Shown piece after piece: positions 1-7,300 of a DNA stretch of 16,682 nt. The stretch is from Acidobacteriota bacterium. GTDB taxonomy: Bacteria > Acidobacteriota > Vicinamibacteria > Vicinamibacterales > Vicinamibacteraceae. The translations under genes were made by a program, and so were the position numbers. Position 1 is the first letter of the stretch, and every line of letters starts with the position of its first letter. The notes beneath the pieces are model-generated. The model saw only the letters and a program-made list of their open reading frames with translations. It ran no database searches and was not told where the DNA came from. The stretch spans positions 1 to 16,682 of the forward strand of contig JAEYZV010000160.1 in NCBI GenBank assembly GCA_023427865.1, read 5' to 3'.

Positions 1-1155
1 GCGGATACCGGTACGCCAGCTGAGGCGCATCTGCCGCCCGGCGCTGTGCGCCTGCGTACGCGGGTTGTTGTCGCGGTTGGTGGCGTCGATGGCACGTTGC
101 GCTGCCGCTACGGCGGCGCGCGGCTGATCCGACGTGAGAAGCGACGCGAGGATCCACGAGCACGCGGCCTCGTCGGCGGGCTGCCTGGCGTCCACCGCCA
201 GCGCGAGGCATTCGCGCGCGTGCCCTATCGAGGTCGTGCGTGCCCCGGCGTCGGATGCCGACAGATCGGCGAGGGCGCGGTGACTCTTCAGCGTGATGTC
301 GAGGTTCGCCGCGGCCACCGCCGTGGCAAGCGAACGCTGCGCCAGTTCGATCAAGCGCTCACGTGCGCCGGGCGTGGGCAGTACGGCCTCGATGGCCTCC
401 GACGCGTTCAGGATGTTGTAGCGCGCGTTGGCGAGGACGAGCGCCTCGCCCTTCTCGAGCGCCAGTCGTTCGAGGCGACGGTATGTCGCCAGCGCCTCCT
501 CGAGTCGCCCCAGGCGGAAGGCTGCGGCGCCAAGCGCGATGAGCAGGGCGCGCTCGCGGATGTACGGCGGATTGTCGGGCAGGATCTCCTCGGCCTGCTT
601 CAACATCCGGTACGACACCCCGAGGTCGCCGCCCGTCGCCTGCAGGTGCCCTGCCCGGAGGATCCAGGCCTGCGCCTTCACCAGCGGGTCGCTCGCGGAC
701 GCGGCCAGAGCGGCTACGCGTTCGACCTGGTCACACGCCTCGGCGACCCGGCCCTTGGGCCGCAGGAAGTTGGCGAGGTTCGCGCGCGCCTCGACCTCCC
801 CCGCCAGGTCGCCAGCGCCCTCGAACGCCGTGGCCGCACGCCGGTAGAGATGTTCGGCCCGATCAGGATCGCGGGTGCGATGCACGTGACCGTATGCAAG
901 CACCAGCCATGCGTTCTGCGGATGCCGCGCGATCAGCTCGTCGAAGACCTGCTCGCCTTCCGCCCATGCGCGCTGCTCGAGCGTCACGCGGTAGAAGCAG
1001 TAAGCCGACTCGTACGCGGCCGGGGCTCGCCTGAGCAGGTCGCGACAGGACTCGTAACGATCTGCTGACGCCTCGGCTGCGCGCGCCGGGCAGGCGACGG
1101 TTGCGGCCAGCACCAAGACCCCTGCGGCCGCCCGCTGTCGGCGATGCCAGCCCAT
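1..1155 (-). CDS. Exported TPR-repeat protein, 3' end beyond window (possible CHAT-domain protein)
   Basis: I translated this frame directly; it is open for 385 codons from ATG at 1155 to the left edge. Residues 1-27 form a signal peptide (basic MGWHRRQR, hydrophobic core, ARA-A cleavage site). The rest is alpha-helical with TPR-like 34-residue periodicity, e.g. residues 66-110, 204-232 (ALGAAAFRLGRLEEALATY) and 310-357. TPRs bind protein partners, here in the periplasm or at the envelope. A GAGG lies 10 nt before the ATG, and the gene starts 12 nt after the stop of the small exported protein, so it is the fourth gene of the sigma-factor operon. From memory, acidobacterial proteins with this N-terminus often end in a CHAT (caspase-like) domain. 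That part would lie outside the window and is not seen here. The exported TPR assignment is good; the CHAT suggestion is inference. Confidence 0.8.
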   Translation of the reverse strand, partial: MGWHRRQRAAAGVLVLAATVACPARAAEASADRYESCRDLLRRAPAAYESAYCFYRVTLEQRAWAEGEQVFDELIARHPQNAWLVLAYGHVHRTRDPDRAEHLYRRAATAFEGAGDLAGEVEARANLANFLRPKGRVAEACDQVERVAALAASASDPLVKAQAWILRAGHLQATGGDLGVSYRMLKQAEEILPDNPPYIRERALLIALGAAAFRLGRLEEALATYRRLERLALEKGEALVLANARYNILNASEAIEAVLPTPGARERLIELAQRSLATAVAAANLDITLKSHRALADLSASDAGARTTSIGHARECLALAVDARQPADEAACSWILASLLTSDQPRAAVAAAQRAIDATNRDNNPRTQAHSAGRQMRLSWRTGIR

Positions 1156-1167
1156 GGCGCGTCCGCC

Positions 1168-1626
1168 TCACCCCGGTATTCGCCCCTGGTCGGCAGGCTC
1201 GGCGCAGAGCACGGGCAGGACGGCGCGGATGTCGTCGAACAGCTCGATCGTGCCGACGACCTTCCGCCGGTCGCTGAGTCCGGTGATCGTGGAGAGCGAT
1301 TCGAAGGTCTCGGCCTGGGGTCGAATCAGGCCGGTGCCGGTGTAGGTCAGCGTCGTCGACTGCCCGGGCTGCAGCCACACGCTTCGCGACGCCACGACCG
1401 TGCCCTTCCGATCGATGAGCCGCAGCCGCACGTGCCCGGCAGGACCACCGGCCCTGTCGTCCAGCGACACGTGGAAGGCCACCTGCCCGCCGACGAGCGT
1501 CATGGGTCCGGCCGAGCAATAGCCGGTCCGCTCCGTGCCCGACGGTGTTTGCGCCTCGATCACGCCGCACAGCATCAACGTCGACAGCAGCGCCGACGCA
1601 ACGGTCCTGGTTGCCGTGGTCACCAT
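1168..1626 (-). CDS. Small exported protein of the sigma-factor operon, unknown function
   Basis: This gives a 152-residue protein with a signal peptide (residues 1-25, hydrophobic ASALLSTLMLCGV, probable cleavage after VIEA). The mature part alternates polar and hydrophobic residues, as in a single beta-sandwich domain. Cys37 and Cys141 near its two ends could form a disulfide. I do not recognise a family. I prefer the ATG at 1626 over the one at 1632, because GGGGAG at 1638-1633 sits 6 nt before 1626 but directly abuts 1632. It lies 78 nt after the anti-sigma gene and 12 nt before the TPR gene, all on the same strand. From the context it is probably a periplasmic accessory protein of that system, perhaps a ligand-binding partner of the TPR protein or of the anti-sigma ectodomain; this is inference only. 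Confidence 0.72.
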   Translation of the reverse strand: MVTTATRTVASALLSTLMLCGVIEAQTPSGTERTGYCSAGPMTLVGGQVAFHVSLDDRAGGPAGHVRLRLIDRKGTVVASRSVWLQPGQSTTLTYTGTGLIRPQAETFESLSTITGLSDRRKVVGTIELFDDIRAVLPVLCAEPADQGRIPG

Positions 1627-1632
1627 CGCCAT

Positions 1633-1638
1633 CTCCCC
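1633..1638 (-). promoter_or_regulatory. Ribosome binding site choosing the start at 1626
   Basis: GGGGAG on the minus strand lies 6 nt upstream of the ATG at 1626 and 0 nt upstream of the alternative ATG at 1632. The spacing favours the second ATG as the true start of the small exported protein. Confidence 0.5.
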
Positions 1639-1704
1639 CCGTGGTTACGACAACGTCACCCGTGTCGTCCATGAACGGATAACGCCGTCGACGCCGGGAA
1701 CTCC

Positions 1705-2364
1705 TCATTCGATCCGTGTGACGAAGGTCCTCGAGGCCACGCGCGTGCCATCGGGCAGGTTCGCCTCCACCTGCCACAGCACACGAGCGCCGGTCGGTAT
1801 CTCCGACAGGGATGATTCGGGAACGGCGAACTGCGGCTCGGTCAGATCTGCCGCCGTGGCGATGACCACGAGTTCCTCCGTGGTCACGGTGACCCTGTAT
1901 CTCGCCCCCTCCGGCCCGGGTGCCCACCGCAGCCTGAACGCCCGTCGCGGCAGGACCTCCTCCGCGACACGGGACTCGACGAGGTAGCCCGATGCGGATC
2001 GGAACTCGTCTGCGCTGCGCGTGTCGCGCAACGTCACGAGGCCGACCGTGGTGCCGACCAGCAGCACCGCGGCTGCCGCCAACCATGCCGGTGCCCATCG
2101 CCTCACGGGCCGGACGGGTGGCGCTGCCGGTGCTGCCCCCTGGGCCGCGGTCCACATCTCGTGCGCGATGCGCCACGCCTCGGCATACGCGGGATCACTG
2201 GCCATCCGATCGACGAGCACGCGACGCTCCTCTGCTGGGAGCGAGCCGGACACCGCGTGCCAGATCTGCTCACGCACCTCGTCGGGCAGTCCCACCTCCG
2301 CGCCGTCGGCGAGCGACCTGAACGCGTGAGCCAACCGCTCGTCCAAGGTTCGCGTATCGGTCAC
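1705..2364 (-). CDS. Anti-sigma factor, single-pass, zinc-less
   Basis: This gives a 219-residue membrane protein. Residues 26-72 (LPDEVREQIWHAVSG..., DPAYAEAW) align by eye with the short cytoplasmic helical domain of anti-sigma factors that binds and inhibits ECF sigma factors. The cysteines of the usual zinc finger are replaced, and the whole protein has no Cys. A Pro/Ala/Arg linker leads to one membrane helix at about 93-111. The ectodomain (about 143-219) resembles a fibronectin type III fold (LRWAPGPEGARYRV, LWQVEANLPDG). I chose GTG at 2364 because it overlaps the sigma stop as GTGA and has AAGGGG 8 nt upstream; an upstream GTG at 2391 would overlap the sigma gene by 31 nt. Translational coupling to the sigma gene suggests matched stoichiometry. 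The role is inferred from position, topology and the residual domain pattern. Confidence 0.75.
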   Translation of the reverse strand: MTDTRTLDERLAHAFRSLADGAEVGLPDEVREQIWHAVSGSLPAEERRVLVDRMASDPAYAEAWRIAHEMWTAAQGAAPAAPPVRPVRRWAPAWLAAAAVLLVGTTVGLVTLRDTRSADEFRSASGYLVESRVAEEVLPRRAFRLRWAPGPEGARYRVTVTTEELVVIATAADLTEPQFAVPESSLSEIPTGARVLWQVEANLPDGTRVASRTFVTRIE

Positions 2365-2900
2365 GGTCGTATCCCCTTGGCCAGGAGGCACCGGCGGAGG
2401 TCCGCGAGGCCGCGATACACGAGGTTCTCGGTGGACTTCACGGCCCAGTCGAGGATCCGCGCGGCATCGGGCACGGTGTGTCCCTGCAGGTGCAGGGTGA
2501 CGGCAAGACGGCGCTCACGCTTCATCGCCGTGAGGCACTCGCGGATGCCCCGACCGACTTCACTCGACGCGGTGAGGCGCTCAGGATTGTCCGCCGACAC
2601 CGCGCGAGTGGCGACGGCGGCGTCCTCCAGATCCGTCTCGGGGTGACGACGGAGGCGGCGAATCTCGTCGATGAGGACGCTGTACGCAACCTTGTGGAGA
2701 TAAGACGACGAGAACCGTTCGCTTTCCTCACCCGAAGCGGAACGCTTCCCTGCGATCTGCATCACGCGCATGATCGCCACCTGCACGAGGTCGTCGCGGC
2801 GCTGCGCCAGCCAGCCCGGGCAGAGGCGCGCCACGGCCCGGACGACATCCTGCCGCAGCGCGACGTAGTCGGACGCCTCGATGCCGTCGGACACGTACAC
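2361..2900 (-). CDS. ECF-type RNA polymerase sigma factor
   Basis: This gives a 179-residue, two-domain sigma factor. Region 2 spans about residues 12-87: DDLVQVAIMRVMQI corresponds to the core-binding helix 2.2, and SSYLHKVAYSVLIDEIRRLRR to the -10-recognising 2.3/2.4 segment. Region 4 spans about 116-172: ECLTAMKRERRLAVTLHLQG followed by a helix-turn-helix (TVPDAARILDWAVKSTENLVYRGLADLRR). The length is usual for ECF factors. The start is GTG at 2900; an in-frame stop at 2931-2933 excludes anything longer, and GTG at 2894 is an alternative. It is the first gene of the operon and overlaps the anti-sigma gene, so it should direct transcription of its own operon and target genes when released. 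I could not find a convincing autoregulatory promoter motif upstream. Confidence 0.9.
   Translation of the reverse strand: MYVSDGIEASDYVALRQDVVRAVARLCPGWLAQRRDDLVQVAIMRVMQIAGKRSASGEESERFSSSYLHKVAYSVLIDEIRRLRRHPETDLEDAAVATRAVSADNPERLTASSEVGRGIRECLTAMKRERRLAVTLHLQGHTVPDAARILDWAVKSTENLVYRGLADLRRCLLAKGIRP
2373..2378 (-). promoter_or_regulatory. Ribosome binding site of the anti-sigma gene, inside the sigma gene
   Basis: AAGGGG on the minus strand lies 8 nt upstream of the GTG at 2364, within the last codons of the sigma gene. It supports the GTGA stop/start overlap over the upstream GTG at 2391. Confidence 0.5.
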
Positions 2901-3202
2901 CCCCGGTGGAACGGACGTGCTGTGCGGCGTTCACCGATCCTGGTGGCTGCGCGCGCACTCCCCATGAATCCTGACCAGCCGAGGATACCTGAGTCCCACG
3001 AGGGTCACGACTGCGGACCAGTTCGCCATGCCTGCGGGAATCTTCAGCCCGAACGCGGCCCTTCCGGCCCATGGACGCAGACGCGGCCGCGGCAGGCTTC
3101 GTGCTTCTGGTGCGCGTGTAGAGGCGCGCTCCGCCGCTGCGGGCGGCCTCCGGTGCGACTCGTGCTCGCTGGAGGACCGAGCCGCGCCAAATGGAGGTCG
3201 GT
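2901..3202. other. Divergent intergenic region between sigma gene and lipoprotein gene
   Basis: These 302 nt separate the start codons of two divergent genes and should hold both promoters. I looked for an ECF-type -35 (GGAAC-like) paired with a -10 on the minus strand and for sigma-70-like hexamers on the plus strand, and found no pair I would defend. There is no clear inverted repeat, tRNA or small gene; open frames here are only extensions of shadow frames. Confidence 0.5.
3193..3197 (+). promoter_or_regulatory. Shine-Dalgarno of the lipoprotein gene
   Basis: GGAGG ends 5 nt before the ATG at 3203. It decides the start: the upstream ATG at 3191 overlaps this site itself. Confidence 0.7.
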
Positions 3203-3697
3203 ATGCGCTCGTTCGCCCGCGCACACGCGGTCACCCTGTGGGCCTGCCTGCTTTCTGGCTGTGACGGGACGCGCTCACCGGTTGCGCCATCCCTGCCCGA
3301 CGCGTCGCTTCCCGTGCCCTCGACGCGGACGGGCCCGGTTGAGGTCGCGTTCGTCGGCGCCGAACCGCGGCCCGGCACGACCATCACCGGATGCGGGATA
3401 CGCGTCAGCGGGTGCGAAGGCCGCGTCACCATGCGGTTCTCCCTGCGCGCGCCGCGGTCAGGCCCGGTGCTCGGCATGCGCGTCTTCCTGCATGCCACCA
3501 ATCTCGTGGCCTGCCTCTCGGCCGACACCGGCCCATTCGTTCTGGCGCAAGGCGAGCAGCAGGTCACCGTCGTCTTCGATGAGTCCGACGACTGCCCTGT
3601 GCCATTGAGCATCCAGAACCTGGCGGCGGTCGTGGAAGGCACGTCCGAGGTCGCCTCGAGGCAGACCTGGTCACTGTCGTACACGTTCGCGCCGTGA
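3203..3697 (+). CDS. Small lipoprotein, unknown function
   Basis: This gives a 164-residue protein. A signal sequence (MRSFARAHAVTLWACLLSGC) ends in a clear lipobox, LSGC, with Cys20 as the lipidated residue. A Pro/Ser-rich tether of about 25 residues follows, then a domain rich in beta-strand pattern with Cys64, Cys71, Cys104 and Cys131, which could make two disulfides. The family is not recognised. The protein should be anchored to the inner or outer membrane facing the periplasm. The start at 3203 is set by a GGAGG 5 nt upstream. It diverges from the ECF sigma operon and converges with the PEP-CTERM gene (51 nt between stops). It could be a target of that sigma factor, but no promoter motif proves it. 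Confidence 0.78.
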   Translation: MRSFARAHAVTLWACLLSGCDGTRSPVAPSLPDASLPVPSTRTGPVEVAFVGAEPRPGTTITGCGIRVSGCEGRVTMRFSLRAPRSGPVLGMRVFLHATNLVACLSADTGPFVLAQGEQQVTVVFDESDDCPVPLSIQNLAAVVEGTSEVASRQTWSLSYTFAP

Positions 3698-3748
3698 CCC
3701 GCCGGCAGGACGTCCCCGGGAGCGCACGCGGGTGCGGGCGACGGCCAG

Positions 3749-4378
3749 TCAGGCCGCTCGTGCTCGCCGCTTGCGCGCCACGCCACACGCCGCAGCGATG
3801 CCGAGTGCGAGCAGGCTCGTGACTGAGGGCTCCGGGATGACCTCCAGCGTGTCCGCTCGAGCCACAAGATAGCAACACCAATCCTCGTCGGTGAAATCCA
3901 CGTAGCGTCTGCGGAGCGCGCTGAAAGGGAGTTCGCGCGGGAGCCCGGGCTCGATGATTGGGCCGTCGAAAGAGTCGCCGAAGAGATTGAAGCCGACGTA
4001 ACGGACATCGCTCGCCCGCGAGCCGTCGAGATCGATGGCGGGCTCGAAGAAGAGATCCAGCGTGAGCCCGTCAGTCCAGTTGATCAGCCGCGAGTATGGC
4101 GCGATGCGCGCGGTGTAGTCGACGCTGTCGAGCATGAACGTGCCCGACACGGCACCGCGTGTGCCGTCGAGGCAGAAGTCAGGACATCCGACCTCGCTCT
4201 GCCACCCTCCGTCGGGATTCCAGGAAACGGCGCCTGCGAATGGCATCGACGGGCGGCCGCCAAAACTGGTCAGGTCGACGGTGCCTGAGTATCGGATCGT
4301 GATCGTGGCGGCATGGGCGAAGGACGGGAGCACCGCGACCAGGAGCGCCAGGCTTCCGATGACGTAGGTGTTGTTCAT
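3749..4378 (-). CDS. PEP-CTERM sorted surface or exopolysaccharide-associated protein
   Basis: This gives a 209-residue exported protein. Residues 1-23 are a signal peptide (VIGSLALLVAVLPSFAHA, cleaved before ATITIRY). The mature domain looks beta-rich and has a Cys65/Cys69 pair (CPDFC) and a Cys168-Cys169 pair. The C-terminus is a textbook PEP-CTERM signal: PEP at 182-184, hydrophobic helix 187-200, then basic ARKRRAR. Such tails are cut by an exosortase (EpsH-type transpeptidase) during export, often alongside exopolysaccharide secretion; no exosortase lies in this window. The ATG is one base after the stop of the upstream transporter gene, and its GGAGG lies inside that gene, so translation is coupled. 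Codon choice looks more relaxed (AGT, TTT, AAT, TGT, CCT) than in its neighbours. The sorting class is well supported; the function of the mature domain is unknown. Confidence 0.88.
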   Translation of the reverse strand: MNNTYVIGSLALLVAVLPSFAHAATITIRYSGTVDLTSFGGRPSMPFAGAVSWNPDGGWQSEVGCPDFCLDGTRGAVSGTFMLDSVDYTARIAPYSRLINWTDGLTLDLFFEPAIDLDGSRASDVRYVGFNLFGDSFDGPIIEPGLPRELPFSALRRRYVDFTDEDWCCYLVARADTLEVIPEPSVTSLLALGIAAACGVARKRRARAA

Positions 4379-4379
4379 G

Positions 4380-7300
4380 TCATGCCTCCGTTAATTCGCT
4401 GCTACCCGTGCGCACATCCTCGCTCGTTGCGGCGATGGGTGGCTCGACCAGCCGTGGCTCCGAGCCGGTGATGCTGAACAAGCCCGGCAGCAGCTGCGGC
4501 AGCAACGCCGGGCGCTCGCCCAACAGCTCGAACAGGTCTTCCCGACCGATGCGGAGCGCGACGCCCGCATTCACGACCCTCGCGGCGTGCCCGGACGGGC
4601 GGCCCGACAGCGTCGCCAGCGTGCCGACGACGGCGCCGGGTTCTGCCGCCACCGGAGCGCTGTCGGCGCGCTCCAACGCGATTTCTCCACTCAGCACGAT
4701 CCAGATCCCCGGTGTCGCCGATGACGCGAAGAGAGGTTCGCCGCACTCCAGCCGCACCGTCCGCGCGATCTCGGCGACGTGGCCGGCTTCCTCTGCCGAG
4801 AGCCCCGCAAACAGTGGCACGCGCTCCAGAATCACGATCTTCTCTGCCATCACGACGCCATCGGCGGCGAGCGGCGGGAATGTGCTTGCCGCTGCGGCCC
4901 GCTCCACGACCCCGGCGTTCGCGCTGGCCTGGTCCACGGATGTCGCGAACAGACCACTGACGAGGTCCGTGTTCTCGGCCAGGAACGTCCGGAACTCCTC
5001 CAGCATCATCGAGAGCGTGACGGCGCGGCCGCTCGCCGTCACGGTCTCTGCCATGGGCACTCCCTGGAGGCCCTCCATGACGCCGAGCGCTGCAGGCGGG
5101 CCGATCAGCCGTCGCAGGCCGCCGCCCTCGGCCGACATGGTGCCTTCGAGCACGAAGTGGACGAACTCGGGTCGCGCGCCCCGGTACGCCAGGGATGCAC
5201 CGGGCTCATGCCGGATCTGCTGCGAGGCAGCGGCCATCCGGCACAACTCGTCCACGGTGACTGCCGCAAACAGCGGCAGCGCGTGCAGGCGGCTCGCCAC
5301 AGCGATCACGGGCAGTGGCGCGGAGGACGCACCCGGCACGTGTGCGGCCGTCGTCCGCCACTCGGCCAGGGTCCAGGACGCGGCTTCGCGTGCGTGGCGG
5401 TCGCGCGCGGCACGACGCTCTAGTACGTGCTCGACGGCGCTGCCGAGATGCCGGAGCCGGGTCTGCCGCACCATGTCGATGGCCGCCGCGACGATGATCT
5501 CGTCCTCGTCTTCCATCAGGTGCGCCAGCGCGTCCTCGACGTCCCGCGGCCGGGTCTTCGTGAGCACGTGGCCACGCCAGACCTTCTCCTCGACGGTGAG
5601 ATCCTCGAGCACCGGCATCACCCACTTCCGCAGGTCGCCGGCAAGCATGTTGTCGAGCAACTCCGAGGCGCTCGAGCGTCCGTACGCATCGCCGCGCTCG
5701 AGCGCCCACTGCGCGGCCGCGATGTCTTCCCAGGGGTAGATCAGCGACAGCAGTCGATAGATGCGCCGACGCGATCGGTCCGTCTTCTGCCCGAGTGCCA
5801 GCGCCAGGACGGAATCGGTGGCGAGACCGCCGCGCCGGAACAGGTCGTCGTGCAACGACAGGTACGTGAAGAACTGGGTGGCTTCGCGCAGGGCCTGCTG
5901 CTCGATCGGCGCGCGTGGCATGGTGAGCCCGGGATTGGCACGCCGCAGTCGCTCGAGACCGGCAATGGCCTTGAACCGGAGGAACCCGTCGGGGTCGGAG
6001 AGCGCTCCGATCAGTGCGTCTACCGATTGCCTGCAACCGATGCGGGCCAGGGTCCCCGGGATGTGCCGCCGCACCCGCACGTCCTCGTCCCGATCGGCGA
6101 GGAAGTACGCGAGCGGTTCCACGACCGAATCGCCGAAGCTCACCAGGACGTCCCGCGCCGGTCCCTTGAGCTGCGCATGGCGCAGCAGCGCCACGAGCGT
6201 CGGGACGAAGAGGAAGTCGCGGGCGGCGACTGCCTGCGCGCTCCGCATGGCGGCCCCGGCCACCTCGGGCGCCGGATCGTACAGGAGAGGGATCAGCAGC
6301 CGGCGGAACCGCGCCTGATCGATCTCACCGAGCGCAGCCGCGGCCTCGAGCCGGACGGCGCGCCCCCGCTCGCTCGAGTCGCTGGACAGGTCCACCAGCG
6401 TGGCTTCGGCGAGCCTGACGTCATCGGGAGACGCGCTGCCGGCCAGGACCGTGGCCGCCGTGGCACGAATCCGGGCGTCCGGTTCGGCCGCCATCGACCG
6501 CGCGAGCGCCGCCGCGTCCCCGTGGCTGATGCCACCGATCGCCCGGATCGCCGCGGCGCGAACCCGCGGCTCCTCGTCGGCGAGCAGCCGACGGATCTGC
6601 GGCAACCACTCGGCGACGGTCCCGTCGTGCGCCCCGGCCATCGCCAGGAGCGCGCGCTCACGCACCGCGGCCGACGCGTGGTGCAGCAGGAGCGGCGTCA
6701 CCAGATACCGCTTGCCGAGCGACTCCAGCACGTCGATGGCATACAGGACGCGGTGGGGGTCGACGTGCGCCAGTTCCTGGACGAGCGCTTCGACGGCCGT
6801 GAGATCGACACCGGTCAGGCGGATGTCGGCAGGCGCGAGATCCTGCCGCTCGATGCTCTGGCGGAACGCGCGCACGTAGCCCCGCCGCGCCCGCAGCGAC
6901 GTGACCAGCCACAGCGCCATGATCGTGAGGCTCGCGTAGCTGATGCCCTGCCAGTCGAGATTGAGGCCCCAGGGCTGCACCAGCAGGATGAGCAGCAGCG
7001 CCGCGGCGGCCCTGGCGGCGCGGTCCACGGTGACATCCACGAAGGGCTTGGCCTGCAGCTTGATGGCGCCCGGGAGCGGAAGGAACAGGATTTCGCGCGA
7101 GGTCTTGTCGAGCGTGTAGCGCAGCGACTGATCCAGGGTCCGGGCCAGTGCCGGGGCCCAGAGCGCTGCGTTGAAGAGCATGATCACGGCGGTCATGCCC
7201 AGGCTCACGGGCAGGACCATGAGGGCGAACCCGATCCCGAGATACCGGTGGATCCGGCTGGTCAACCAGACCTGGATGACGAAGCCGATGGTCGACATGC

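Noticed and set aside
1643..1660. GGTTACG...CGTCACC imperfect inverted repeat between the anti-sigma and small exported protein genes
   Set aside because: It has one mismatch in seven pairs and a short loop, with no U-tract and no promoter context; chance is likely.
3698..3748. Terminator between the convergent lipoprotein and PEP-CTERM genes
   Set aside because: I found no stem with perfect arms of useful length and no T-run in these 51 nt.
2728..4008. 426-codon minus-strand frame spanning the sigma start, intergenic region and lipoprotein gene
   Set aside because: It overlaps three better-supported features, and its Arg/Ser/Pro-rich product shows no domain.
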